Positions 18,074 to 27,023 of a DNA stretch of 64,000 nucleotides are shown here, piece by piece. The stretch lies in contig JANQGY010000010.1 of the NCBI GenBank assembly GCA_028282845.1, positions 1 to 64,000 on the forward strand, given 5' to 3'. The position numbers and the translations under genes are program-made. Each line of letters opens with the position of its first letter. The stretch's first letter is position 1. The notes under the pieces were generated by a model. It saw only the letters and a list, made by a program, of their open reading frames with translations. It did no database searches and was not told the DNA's origin. The DNA comes from a bacterium (GTDB lineage: Bacteria > Fidelibacterota > Marinisomatia > Marinisomatales > JAHJCW01).

Positions 18074-18797
18074 TGATTATCCGCACTAAATGATTTTTCT
18101 TAATACTGCCGTAAAAAACAGGCTGATTTACTGATTTGTATAATGCTTGCGCTAATTCAATTGCCGAGTTAGGGTGTTCATCGGCTTTGTTCACAAAATA
18201 CGATATTTCAGCATCATGTCTTATTTTTTTATGATACCCCCGTTTTGTACTCACAATTTCCACAATAAAATCAATATCCAATCTTGTATCTATCTCAACA
18301 TTCCATTTTCTGCAAAATAATTCGGGACGGTGAACCAACCCATCGCTAATTTTCGTATTCACAACATCCGCTCCAATGATTATGATAACATGCGTGGCGG
18401 ATTTCGGCACAACCGGATCATATTCGGTATGAGCCTTGAGTGGTCTGTTTCTTGCACCGTCGCATTCAAATATTGTTACATTAAAATATTGTCGAATTTG
18501 ATCCAGTTCGGAGGCTGTGATTCCCTTCAATTTATTCTCATCAATTCTTTCACCGATTAAAAATAATGGATTCTGTTTAACGGTTTTTAATTGTTCAACA
18601 TTGCTGAAGATCAGAGGATTATCGTGTTTATTGAAGGCTGTTTTAGTTATTGAAGTCTGCAACACTGACGGGAATTTTTGGGAAAGTTCACCGGCTATTT
18701 TGTGTAATAAAGCCGTTTTCCCGCCACCGCCGATTAGAGCAATACAGGCACCCTCGATTTCTTCATCATTGTTAGATATTAACTGATAAAATGGCAT
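18066..18797 (-). CDS. yqeC: YqeC-family selenium-dependent hydroxylase accessory protein
   Basis: The 243 residues carry a P-loop near the N-terminus (ACIALIGGGGKTALLHKIAGEL) and ECDGARNRPLKAHTEYDPVVP, a conserved YqeC signature, followed by HRPELFCRKWNV. It is a predicted cytoplasmic nucleotide-binding factor for selenium-dependent molybdenum hydroxylases; its biochemical role is not established. It is the first gene of the minus arm, divergent from the xanthine dehydrogenase gene across 67 bp. Confidence 0.87.
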   Translation of the reverse strand: MPFYQLISNNDEEIEGACIALIGGGGKTALLHKIAGELSQKFPSVLQTSITKTAFNKHDNPLIFSNVEQLKTVKQNPLFLIGERIDENKLKGITASELDQIRQYFNVTIFECDGARNRPLKAHTEYDPVVPKSATHVIIIIGADVVNTKISDGLVHRPELFCRKWNVEIDTRLDIDFIVEIVSTKRGYHKKIRHDAEISYFVNKADEHPNSAIELAQALYKSVNQPVFYGSIKKNHLVRIINE

Positions 18798-18824
18798 ATT
18801 CCAAATTACAAAGTAAAATTCTAT

Positions 18825-18839
18825 ACAATTGATAATTGT
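18825..18839. promoter_or_regulatory. Inverted repeat in the divergent yqeC/xdh promoter region
   Basis: ACAATT-GAT-AATTGT is a perfect 6-bp inverted repeat with a 3-bp spacer, centred in the 67-bp gap between the two arms of the purine cluster. Its position suits a shared operator, but with one copy and an AT-rich background it could be chance. Confidence 0.35.
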
Positions 18840-18864
18840 TTATAAAAATCGGTAAAATTGTATT

Positions 18865-21198
18865 ATGTCATCAACAAATGTAATCGGTAAATCGTATAAA
18901 CGTCCCGACGGGCCTGATAAAACCACCGGAAAAACTAAATTTATTACCGATGTAACACCCGACAATACTGCTTTTGCTCACCCCGTATATTCTTCAATTC
19001 CATTTGGTGAAATTGTTTCAATCGATATTTCTGCGGCAAAAGAAACGGAAGGATATCTCGGCGCATTTTTTGCACAAGACATTCCCGGTGAAAACCAAGT
19101 TGGGGTCATCTTAAAAGATCAACCTTTACTTGCTGAAAAGATCGTCAGATATATCGGCGATTCAATCGGAATTGTGGTTGCTGAAAGCGAGGAATCGGCT
19201 AAACAATGTGCCGAAAATATCACTATCAAATACAAAGAATACCACCCGTATTTCACGATTGATGAAAGCAAAAATGCTGATGCTAATTTTATCCATCAGA
19301 ATAACATTGCCTGCAAGCATCAATCAATTAAGGGGAATCATAAGAAAGTATTTGAACAATCCGAATACATTGTAGAGGGGACATTTAGAACACCGATTGC
19401 CGAACATTATTATCTTGAACCGCAGGGAATCATCGCCCTGCCGCGGATTGATGGAGTTGAGATACATGGCTCCCTGCAATGTCCCTATTATATACAAAAA
19501 GCCGTCGCCGTTGCGATGGATTTTCCACTCGAAAAGGTTGTAGTAATTCAGTCCCCGACTGGCGGAGCTTTTGGCGGTAAAGAGGATATTCCATCGGAAT
19601 TGGCGGCACGCGCTGCAATTGCGGCAAATAAATTGGACCGTCCGGTAAAAATGATCTATAATCGCTTGGATGATGTTCAGTTGACCAGTAAAAGACATCC
19701 GTTCCAAATGCGCTATAAAGTTGGTGTTTCTAAAGATGGGAAACTTTTATCAGCCGCAATTAACTTGGAGGAAAGTGCCGGAGCTTATGCAACATTATCA
19801 TCGGTAGTTTCTTACCGTTCCACGATGCAGGCTATGGGTCCCTATTTTATACCAAATATTAAAGTTAAATCTACCTCCTATTATACCAATTTACCACCCA
19901 ATGGCGCGTTTCGCGGATTCGGCTCACCGCAGGCAACTTTCGGGCACGAAAGAATGATGGATATTATTGCGGAGAAAATCGGTATGGATCCGGTTGAACT
20001 ACGGTTGAAAAATGTATTGCAAACCGGTGATTCAACGCTAACCAATCACAAACTGATGGCGAGCGTCGGAGCTAAAGAAACAATTGAACAGGTTGCCAAA
20101 GCTGCGAATTGGAAGAAACACGATGCTACAAAAGATGATCGCTATTCATACGGCATTGGAATTGGTACCAGTCATTATGGTAATTGTCTCGGTGCCGCCG
20201 GTTGGCACATGGATGGAACCGGTGCCAATATTCAGATCAATCGGAACGGTACAGTTTCAGTTGCTTATGGTTTAATAGATATGGGACAAGGTGCGATTAC
20301 TGTAGTTACACAAATGACTGCTGAAGCTCTTGGCATTAATCCAAATCGAATTATTGTTCGGCCAACTGATACGCGCAATACACCGGATAGCGGTCCGGCG
20401 GTTGCGAGCCGCAACGTTGTGATGAGCGGAAATGCAATTCGTGATGCTGCCTCAAAACTACTACCTATTTTGAAAAAAACTGCCTCTGACATTTTAAATT
20501 GTCGGCTCAATAATGTTAATATTGAAAATGATTTTGCCGGCAATGTTGATAACGGTGAAAAGGTTGGTTTTGGTGAGTTAGTTAATTATTTGTATAAACA
20601 TCCCCCGACCCGACAAGTTGGGTCACCCCCTTTAAAGGGGGACAAAAATTCTACTAATTCCTTAGTTTCCCAATTTACTAATATACCAATTTCCCAATCC
20701 GGTTGGTGGCACACTCCAAAACTTGACTATGATGCAGAATCAGGACAGGGCGCAGCCTATTTCACATATTCATATGCTACGCATATTGCCAAGGTTCGGG
20801 TTGACAAATTAACCGGTTTAGTAAAAGTTGAAAAGGTTTGGGCAGCGCACGATGTCGGTAAAGCCATTAACCCGGCCGGAATTGAGGCACAGGTTGAAGG
20901 TGGCGTTGTACAAGGCATTGGTTGGGCGCTAACGGAAAATTTTAAATATTCTGATGGCAAGGTTGTAACCGAGAATCTTTCAACCTATCTCCTGCCCACT
21001 GCTTTAGATATTAGCGCTGTTGAAACGATAATCGTTGAAGCCCCTGAACCGTTAGGTCCGTGGGGAGCCAAAGGAATCGGTGAGCCGGCGATAATTCCCA
21101 CCGCAGCTGCGATTGCCAATGCCGTTAGCAATGCAATCGGCAAACCGATCAATGAAATTCCAATTGAACCCGAGAAAATATTGGAATTGATAGATTGA
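18865..21198 (+). CDS. xdhD: Xanthine dehydrogenase-type molybdenum-binding subunit (selenium-cluster type)
   Basis: The 777 residues form a Mo-hydroxylase large subunit without fused FeS/FAD domains. The pocket is intact: SPTGGAFGGKED, the substrate arginine in NGAFRGFGSPQ, DMGQGAITVV and the catalytic glutamate in GAKGIGEP (E740). Hydroxylation of xanthine or a related purine is expected, with electrons passed to the FeS and FAD subunits encoded at 28276-29544. Its closest arrangement is E. coli xdhD beside ssnA, ygfK and yqeB. About 33 residues (roughly 579-612) come from an inserted repeat just before GWWHTPKLDYD. The start ATG is close to the divergent promoter. Confidence 0.88.
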   Translation: MSSTNVIGKSYKRPDGPDKTTGKTKFITDVTPDNTAFAHPVYSSIPFGEIVSIDISAAKETEGYLGAFFAQDIPGENQVGVILKDQPLLAEKIVRYIGDSIGIVVAESEESAKQCAENITIKYKEYHPYFTIDESKNADANFIHQNNIACKHQSIKGNHKKVFEQSEYIVEGTFRTPIAEHYYLEPQGIIALPRIDGVEIHGSLQCPYYIQKAVAVAMDFPLEKVVVIQSPTGGAFGGKEDIPSELAARAAIAANKLDRPVKMIYNRLDDVQLTSKRHPFQMRYKVGVSKDGKLLSAAINLEESAGAYATLSSVVSYRSTMQAMGPYFIPNIKVKSTSYYTNLPPNGAFRGFGSPQATFGHERMMDIIAEKIGMDPVELRLKNVLQTGDSTLTNHKLMASVGAKETIEQVAKAANWKKHDATKDDRYSYGIGIGTSHYGNCLGAAGWHMDGTGANIQINRNGTVSVAYGLIDMGQGAITVVTQMTAEALGINPNRIIVRPTDTRNTPDSGPAVASRNVVMSGNAIRDAASKLLPILKKTASDILNCRLNNVNIENDFAGNVDNGEKVGFGELVNYLYKHPPTRQVGSPPLKGDKNSTNSLVSQFTNIPISQSGWWHTPKLDYDAESGQGAAYFTYSYATHIAKVRVDKLTGLVKVEKVWAAHDVGKAINPAGIEAQVEGGVVQGIGWALTENFKYSDGKVVTENLSTYLLPTALDISAVETIIVEAPEPLGPWGAKGIGEPAIIPTAAAIANAVSNAIGKPINEIPIEPEKILELID
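20601..20699 (+). repeat. C-rich palindromic repeat carried in frame within the Mo-subunit gene
   Basis: GACCC-gacaagtt-GGGTC (20607-20624) is followed by the perfect palindrome CCCCCTTTAAAGGGGG (20626-20641) and then an AT-rich tail rich in CCAAT and ACTAAT words. The order ACCCCG / hairpin / CACCCC / palindrome / GGGGAC matches the intergenic elements at 3081-3190 and 45796-45895. It is translated as a proline/serine/asparagine-rich loop. Confidence 0.8.
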
Positions 21199-21222
21199 AT
21201 CTTCAGTTATAAGAACAACATT

Positions 21223-21301
21223 GTCATTGCGATTGCCGCTTTCGCGGGAATGACAGTTAATTTTTGTCATTCCGCACTTGATGCGAAATCTATTAAATTT
21301 A
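21223..21301. repeat. GTCATT...AATGAC palindromic elements between xdh and ssnA
   Basis: GTCATTGCGATTGCCGC-TTTCGCGGGAATGAC (21223-21254) is an imperfect inverted repeat. A second partial unit starts with GTCATTCCGCAC at 21266. They fill the 110-bp gap. Similar ends occur at 22697-22773, 45904-45997 and 46110-46183. Confidence 0.7.
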
Positions 21302-21308
21302 ATGCACT

Positions 21309-22628
21309 ATGAAAACAACTTTATTTTGTAATTCTCGGATTATTGATCCATTCGGTGAAACCGAGTACATCGAAAACGGATGGATATTAATTGAAGATGA
21401 TACAATCAAAGGAATAGGTCAAGGAAAGGCTCCAGAATTTTCAGTTGACGAAAAAATTGACCTTGATAGCAAAACCGTTCTACCGGGCATCATCAATTGC
21501 CATACTCATCTTTATTCAGCTTTGGCAATGGGAATGCCTCCCCCAAAAAATACACCGCAGAATTTTGTACAAAAGCTACAGGAAATTTGGTGGAAATTAG
21601 ATTTGGCTTTGGACAGAGAATCTGCTAAAGCTTCGTTCGAGGCTGGACTAATGGAATGCTTGAAAAACGGTGTTACAACAGTTTTTGATCATCATTCGAG
21701 TCCCAATTTTGCAGAAGGATCGTTAGAACTTTTAGTTGATACAGCCAATCGGTTCGGACAAAATATTTCCGTTGCTTTTGAAACAACCGACCGCAACGGA
21801 GAGGAATTTTTCAAATCCGGTTTAATTGAAAATATTGCGGTATTTAAAAAATTCCAATCCAATAAATATGTTCATCCTTTAATTGGATTGCACGCCTCTT
21901 TTACCCTGTCAGAGAAATCTTTGAAATATATTCACGATCAATTAAAAGGATTGAAGAATTGGGGTATCCATATTCATGTTGCCGAAGATCAGGCTGACGA
22001 AAAAGACGCCCGCTCAAAAGGTTATAAATCGGTAATTGACCGGTTGAACAAATTCAATTTGATCAATGAGCATAGTTTCATTATTCACGGAATACATTCA
22101 TCTAATTCCGATATTGAATTGCTTAAAAATGCTAACGCAACTTTAATTCATAATCCCACTTCTAACGCCAACAATCGGGTTGGAATGCTTCCCAATTTAC
22201 ATATTTCAACCCTGCATTCAGGACTCGGAACCGATGGCATGCGTGCCAATATGTTGGAAGAAGCTCAATACGGAACCCTGATCAGAAGTTCGCATCTTAA
22301 AGACGGAGAACCAACGATAGATTATTTGGAACTGCTGTTCAAGAATAATCCGCAAATTGCATCTAAACATTTCGCAAGACCGATCGGTCATTTGTCCGCC
22401 GGCAATCAGGCAGACTTGGCAATTTTTGATTATACTCCCCGCACTTCTATCAACAAAAATAATTTTGGAGGACATATTCTGTTTGGTTTGGCTGAGCCCG
22501 TAGATGTAATTACTCGTGGAAAATACAGAATAAAAGACCGTAAATTTATGACCATCCCTGAAGCGGAAATAAAGCAAAACGCACGCAAACAATCAGTGGA
22601 ATTGTGGAATAAAATACAGAAGATTTAG
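21309..22628 (+). CDS. ssnA: SsnA-type aminohydrolase (amidohydrolase superfamily)
   Basis: The 439 residues have the metal-dependent deaminase pattern: INCHTHLYSALAMG (HxH), HIHVAEDQADE, HGIHSSNSD and GTDGMRANMLEE (metal aspartate). SsnA proteins always travel with selenium-dependent hydroxylase clusters and are proposed to deaminate or open purine-derived intermediates; in gut bacteria the gene is needed for anaerobic urate use. The cluster position between the Mo subunit and YgeY agrees. The gene is flanked on both sides by GTCATT-type repeats. Confidence 0.88.
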   Translation: MKTTLFCNSRIIDPFGETEYIENGWILIEDDTIKGIGQGKAPEFSVDEKIDLDSKTVLPGIINCHTHLYSALAMGMPPPKNTPQNFVQKLQEIWWKLDLALDRESAKASFEAGLMECLKNGVTTVFDHHSSPNFAEGSLELLVDTANRFGQNISVAFETTDRNGEEFFKSGLIENIAVFKKFQSNKYVHPLIGLHASFTLSEKSLKYIHDQLKGLKNWGIHIHVAEDQADEKDARSKGYKSVIDRLNKFNLINEHSFIIHGIHSSNSDIELLKNANATLIHNPTSNANNRVGMLPNLHISTLHSGLGTDGMRANMLEEAQYGTLIRSSHLKDGEPTIDYLELLFKNNPQIASKHFARPIGHLSAGNQADLAIFDYTPRTSINKNNFGGHILFGLAEPVDVITRGKYRIKDRKFMTIPEAEIKQNARKQSVELWNKIQKI

Positions 22629-22696
22629 CCACAGAGAAAATGGAAAACAATATTTTGAATGAATCATATCATATATTTTTAATACCACTAAATCTT

Positions 22697-22773
22697 GTCA
22701 TTTCTGCGCAAGCAGTAATCTATTTAAACAGTATAGATTCCGGATATTCCGCAACACAGAATTCCGGAATGAC
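22697..22773. repeat. GTCATTTCTG...CCGGAATGAC element between ssnA and ygeY
   Basis: This element occupies most of the 199-bp gap and has inverted ends, with GATTCCGGATATTCCG and ATTCCGGAATGAC near its right end. A 61-codon open frame over it has repeat-like composition and is not regarded as a gene. Confidence 0.6.
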
Positions 22774-22827
22774 AATTTTTATATTCTCTGTGTTCTTTGT
22801 GGTTATTGGTTTTAAGAAAGGATAACA

Positions 22828-24054
22828 ATGAGTATTGATTATAATAAGATTCTAAGTAGGGCTCAATTTTTTAGCAAAGATATTTACACCTTCTTGCGCG
22901 ATATGATCGCAATCCCAAGTGAAAGCGGAAATGAGGAACAAGTAATCCAACGAATAAAAAAAGAAATGGAAAAGGTCGGTTTTGACAAAACTGAGATAGA
23001 TCCGATGGGAAATTTGATCGGATATATCGGTGATGGAGATCATGTAATAGTGTTTGACGGCCATATTGACACGGTCGGGACCGGCGATTTGAATCAATGG
23101 ATACATGATCCTTTTATAGGACATGAGGATGATGAGCACATTTTCGGTCGCGGCGCTTCCGATCAGGAAGGTGGTATCGCTTCAGCGGTATATGCCGGAA
23201 AAATTCTGAAGGATCTTGATCTGATCAATGATTATACCTTTGTCGTAACCGCCACAATTATGGAAGAAGATTGCGACGGATTATGCTGGACAAATATTCT
23301 TAAAGAAACCGATTTACGACCCGAATTTGTCGTTATTACCGAACCTACAAGTTGCAGGATTTATCGCGGGCAGCGCGGTAGAATGGAAATGAAAGTTAGT
23401 ACGTCCGGGATCAGTGCCCACGGCTCGGCACCGGAACGCGGGGAAAATGCCATCTACAAAATGGCTAAGATTATCAACGAGTTAGAATCGCTCAATAATA
23501 ATTTGAAAGATCATAATTTTTTAGGAAAAGGCTCTTTGACCGTTTCTGAGATTTTCTCAGAAGCGCCGTCGCGTTGCGCCGTCGCCGATAGCTGTTGGAT
23601 TTCAATTGACCGCCGTTTGACCTATGGTGAAACGGTTGGGTCAGCCGTTGCAGAAATTCAATCATTAAATTCGGTAAAAAAATTTGATGCCAAAGTTGAG
23701 CTATATAAATATGACGAATTTTCTTATACCAATTACCATTGCCAAGCCGAAACATATTTCCCGACTTGGTTAATTGAGGAAGACCATCCAATTACGAAAT
23801 CATTGGTTGAATCATACCGAAAAGTTTTTGATAAAGAACCAATTGTTGACAAATGGACTTTCTCAACCAACGGAGTTTCAATTATGGGAATGCACGGCAT
23901 TCCTTGTATCGGCTTTGGGCCGGGACATGAAGATCAAGCGCATGCCCCCAATGAAAAAACATGGAAAAAGGAATTAATTGATGCAACTGCGATGTATGCT
24001 GCAATTCCAAATTTATATGTAGAGAAATATTCGAAAGAATTATTGGACCACTAA
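22828..24054 (+). CDS. ygeY: YgeY-family M20 peptidase-like hydrolase
   Basis: The 408 residues show M20 metal ligands: FDGHIDTVG (His and Asp), [10 protein letters not shown] (bridging Asp), IMEEDCDG (catalytic/bridging Glu), and a late histidine in [13 protein letters not shown]. YgeY is the selenium-metabolism-linked hydrolase of xdh-ygeW clusters and is thought to release a carbamoyl or acyl group from a ring-opened purine product, upstream of YgeW. A good ribosome site (AAGGA) precedes the ATG. Its stop overlaps the start of a cargo-like gene. Confidence 0.9.
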   Translation: MSIDYNKILSRAQFFSKDIYTFLRDMIAIPSESGNEEQVIQRIKKEMEKVGFDKTEIDPMGNLIGYIGDGDHVIVFDGHIDTVGTGDLNQWIHDPFIGHEDDEHIFGRGASDQEGGIASAVYAGKILKDLDLINDYTFVVTATIMEEDCDGLCWTNILKETDLRPEFVVITEPTSCRIYRGQRGRMEMKVSTSGISAHGSAPERGENAIYKMAKIINELESLNNNLKDHNFLGKGSLTVSEIFSEAPSRCAVADSCWISIDRRLTYGETVGSAVAEIQSLNSVKKFDAKVELYKYDEFSYTNYHCQAETYFPTWLIEEDHPITKSLVESYRKVFDKEPIVDKWTFSTNGVSIMGMHGIPCIGFGPGHEDQAHAPNEKTWKKELIDATAMYAAIPNLYVEKYSKELLDH

Positions 24055-24527
24055 TGACACAAATTACTAATAAAAATAAAAATTTAGTTGGAACAACAGG
24101 CGAATACTTAGTCTGTGCAGAGTTAGGAAAACTGGGAATTCTTGCATTACTAACGCCTAAAAATAATCCATTATTTGATATTGTTGCTGTATCACCTGAC
24201 GCCTCAAAAACTGTGACAATTCAAGTTAAAACTATGTCGGAAGGCAACAAGCAAGGATGGAGACTTGGAACAGATATTAGCGAGAAAAAATATAATAAAA
24301 CATTGTTCACTGTATTGGTTAATCTAAATAACACAGAAGTTGATTATTATATATATGAATATGACGTATTAGCTGAAAAAATATCCAATATATATAATGA
24401 TTATATTAATACACCAAAAAAAGATGGAACCAAACGGAAAGAAGTAAACTTTAGATGGTTCGATTTCACTAATTTTACTTCAGACGACTATAATAGGAAA
24501 AATAATTGGAAAATCTTAGGATTTTAA
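24054..24527 (+). CDS. PD-(D/E)XK nuclease-like protein, likely cargo insertion
   Basis: The 157 residues show GTTGEYLVCAELGKLGI, then NPLFDIVAV and TIQVKTMSE, fitting the E...D...QxK core of the PD-(D/E)XK fold (Holliday-junction or restriction-like nucleases). The rest is AT-rich and unrecognised. Start and stop overlap ygeY (ATGA). It has no evident role in purine catabolism and its base composition is lower in GC than the flanking genes, so it probably arrived by transfer between ygeY and ygeW. Actual nuclease activity is unproven. Confidence 0.6.
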   Translation: MTQITNKNKNLVGTTGEYLVCAELGKLGILALLTPKNNPLFDIVAVSPDASKTVTIQVKTMSEGNKQGWRLGTDISEKKYNKTLFTVLVNLNNTEVDYYIYEYDVLAEKISNIYNDYINTPKKDGTKRKEVNFRWFDFTNFTSDDYNRKNNWKILGF

Positions 24528-24570
24528 GAATCCCCCTCTTGGGAAAGAGATTAATTAAGGAATAATTTTT

Positions 24571-25563
24571 ATGTACGAAGAATTAAAAGGAAAACATTTT
24601 ATAACATTAGAAGATTGGTCAAAAGAACAAATTGAGATTTTGTTGAAGGTTTCAGCGGATCTAAAAAAGAAATTCAAAAAGGCGGAAATAACCGAATATG
24701 TCAAAAATCAGACCGCCTTTTTGATGTTCTTTGAACAATCCACGCGTACCCGCAACTCGATGGAAGCCGGCATCACACAGCTTGGAGGGCACGCCCATTT
24801 TTTAGATACGAGTACGATGCAGATCTCGCACGGTGAAGTTGCCAAAGATACTGCCATAATTTTATCACGATACGGACATGTCATAGCTTGCCGTAACTGT
24901 TTTTGGGAAATTGGCAATAAATATTTAAATGATATGGCAAAATGGTCATCAGCACCAATCATTAACATGCAGTGTGATCTCTACCACGCTTTGCAGGCGA
25001 TTGCCGATCTGATGACGATCAAAGAAAAATTTAACAGTATCAAAAACAAAAAAGTATCAATTATTTGGGCTTATGCCACGAGCCATAAAAAACCGATTTC
25101 GGTGCCGTTATCGCAATCGCTGTTATTCCCGCGCTTTGGAATGGATGTAACGCTTGCTCATCCCAAAGGGTATGAACTGCCTGATTGGGTGATCGCTAAA
25201 GCGCAGAAGAATGCCGAAGAAAACGGCGGAACATTTCAAGTTACCCAAGATCAAGATGCCGCTTACCGCGATGCCGACATAGTGATTCCCAAAAATTGGG
25301 GTGATTGGGTTGCCAATCCGAATGAAAAAGAAGGTGGAGAATTATTAACCGCGAATCAACATTGGAAATGTACCGAAGAAAGAATGACATTGACCAAAGA
25401 TACTGCAATTTATATGCACGCCTTACCGGCGGATCGTGAGAACGAGGTTGAAGATGCCGTGATTGACGGGCCAAAATCGGTTATCTATGATGAGGCGGAA
25501 AACCGCTTGCACACCTCCAAGGCAGTAATGGCTTTAACAATGAACTCAACCTATGCAGGATAA
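24571..25563 (+). CDS. ygeW: YgeW-type knotted carbamoyltransferase
   Basis: The 330 residues carry the carbamoyl-phosphate site EQSTRTRNSMEAG, ATSHKKP in the hinge, and the carboxy motif MHALPADRENEVEDAVIDG. The late sequence layout matches the knotted transcarbamylases rather than OTC or ATC. YgeW is proposed to transfer carbamoyl to or from 2,3-diaminopropionate, recovering carbamoyl phosphate (and ATP via a carbamate kinase) during purine or urate breakdown. No carbamate kinase lies in the window. It starts 43 bp after the cargo gene, with AAGGA before the ATG. Confidence 0.9.
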   Translation: MYEELKGKHFITLEDWSKEQIEILLKVSADLKKKFKKAEITEYVKNQTAFLMFFEQSTRTRNSMEAGITQLGGHAHFLDTSTMQISHGEVAKDTAIILSRYGHVIACRNCFWEIGNKYLNDMAKWSSAPIINMQCDLYHALQAIADLMTIKEKFNSIKNKKVSIIWAYATSHKKPISVPLSQSLLFPRFGMDVTLAHPKGYELPDWVIAKAQKNAEENGGTFQVTQDQDAAYRDADIVIPKNWGDWVANPNEKEGGELLTANQHWKCTEERMTLTKDTAIYMHALPADRENEVEDAVIDGPKSVIYDEAENRLHTSKAVMALTMNSTYAG

Positions 25564-25568
25564 TTTGT

Positions 25569-27023
25569 ATGAATGATAAGAACCAAGTATTAGCAAACAC
25601 GATTAAACGCTGTCGCGAAAGAAATATTATTATTCCAACCTATAAGCAAATGCGGGAACCGGAGTCAATTCCCGAGTCAATTAAAAATGAACTAAAATCA
25701 ATTGGTCTGTGGGATTTAAATCCGCTTAATCTATTTCGCATAACCTGGAAAAACGAACCGGTCAAAACCGGTGGTGGTTACGACAAAGTTAATCATGTGG
25801 TTTTGCCTGAATCATTAACCGGTGTAAAGGCAAAAATTGTTGTTTTGATCGGGAAATTTTTTCCGACCGGCGCTCACAAAGTCGGTGCAACATTTGGACC
25901 ATTGGTGGAAAAACTCGTTACCGGCAAATTTGATCCGACAACCCAAAAAGCACTGTGGCCCTCGACCGGAAATTATTGTCGCGGTGGCGCCTACGATGGT
26001 TATTTACTTGGTTGTCCCTCCATTGCGGTTTTGCCGGAAGAAATGTCGCAGGAGCGTTTTGATTGGCTTCATGAAGTCGGAGCCGAAGTAATAAAAACAC
26101 CGGGCGGTGAGAGCAATGTCAAAGAAATTTATGATAAGGTAAAGGAACTAAAAGCCGAACGCGGTGATGAGATCGTTGTACTTAATCAGTTTGAAGAGAT
26201 TGGTAATTCGATGTGGCACTATGCAGTAACCGGCCCCGCGATGCAGGAAGTGTTCAATACAAAATTCGATACGGCACATAAATTGCGAGCATTGTTTCTA
26301 ACACAGGGCTCCGCCGGAACGCTTGGCTCGGGCGATTATTTAAAGACTAAATATCCAAATATAAAAATTGGTGCCGGTGAAGCATTACAATGCCCCACCC
26401 TTCTATATAATGGCTATGGCTACCATCGCATCGAAGGGATCGGGGATAAGCATGTGCCTTGGATCCATAACATGAAAAATACTGATATGGTCATCGCCAT
26501 TGACGATGAGAAGGTTATGAACTTCCTCAGATTATTTAATGAAGAAGCCGGACATCAATTATTATCGGATAATAAAATTAGCGAATCAATTATCACTTCA
26601 CTTGAGAATTTCGGGATTTCATCAATTGCCAATGTGGTTGGCGCCATTAAAATGGCTAAGTATTATGAAATGAATGAAAACGATGTGGTGTTCACCGTTG
26701 CAACAGATTCGATGGAGATGTATCAATCGCGCTTAAAGGAAGCGCGCGAAGATCCCGGGAAATATACTGCAACCGATGCTGCGGTAGATTATTTCGGCAG
26801 ATTCTTAGAGTTAGGATTAGATAACATTTTGGAATTATCTTATTATGACCGGAAAAGAATGCATAACCTCAAATACTTCACCTGGGTGGAACAGCAAGGC
26901 AAAAGTGTAGAAGAATTAAACGCACAATGGTATGATGAGGACTATTGGTCAGCTCAATATGCTAAAGTAAATGAATGGGATGAATTGATAGAGGACTTCA
27001 ACAATAAAACAGGATTGATTTAA
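25569..27023 (+). CDS. Fold-type-II PLP enzyme (tryptophan-synthase-beta-like), unassigned reaction
   Basis: The 484 residues contain a PLP lysine in GKFFPTGAHKVGATFG and a glycine-rich phosphate loop in LTQGSAGTLGSGDY. The sequence does not resemble E. coli diaminopropionate ammonia-lyase, which lacks this N-terminal extension. It lies 5 bp after ygeW and overlaps the next gene by one base, exactly where E. coli has ygeX. I infer that it acts on the amino-acid product of YgeW, but a role in another beta-elimination or replacement is possible. Confidence 0.7.
   Translation: MNDKNQVLANTIKRCRERNIIIPTYKQMREPESIPESIKNELKSIGLWDLNPLNLFRITWKNEPVKTGGGYDKVNHVVLPESLTGVKAKIVVLIGKFFPTGAHKVGATFGPLVEKLVTGKFDPTTQKALWPSTGNYCRGGAYDGYLLGCPSIAVLPEEMSQERFDWLHEVGAEVIKTPGGESNVKEIYDKVKELKAERGDEIVVLNQFEEIGNSMWHYAVTGPAMQEVFNTKFDTAHKLRALFLTQGSAGTLGSGDYLKTKYPNIKIGAGEALQCPTLLYNGYGYHRIEGIGDKHVPWIHNMKNTDMVIAIDDEKVMNFLRLFNEEAGHQLLSDNKISESIITSLENFGISSIANVVGAIKMAKYYEMNENDVVFTVATDSMEMYQSRLKEAREDPGKYTATDAAVDYFGRFLELGLDNILELSYYDRKRMHNLKYFTWVEQQGKSVEELNAQWYDEDYWSAQYAKVNEWDELIEDFNNKTGLI

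Noticed and set aside
22640..22825. A 61-codon small gene between ssnA and ygeY
   Set aside because: It runs through a GTCATT-type palindromic element and its sequence follows the repeat; no ribosome site of note.
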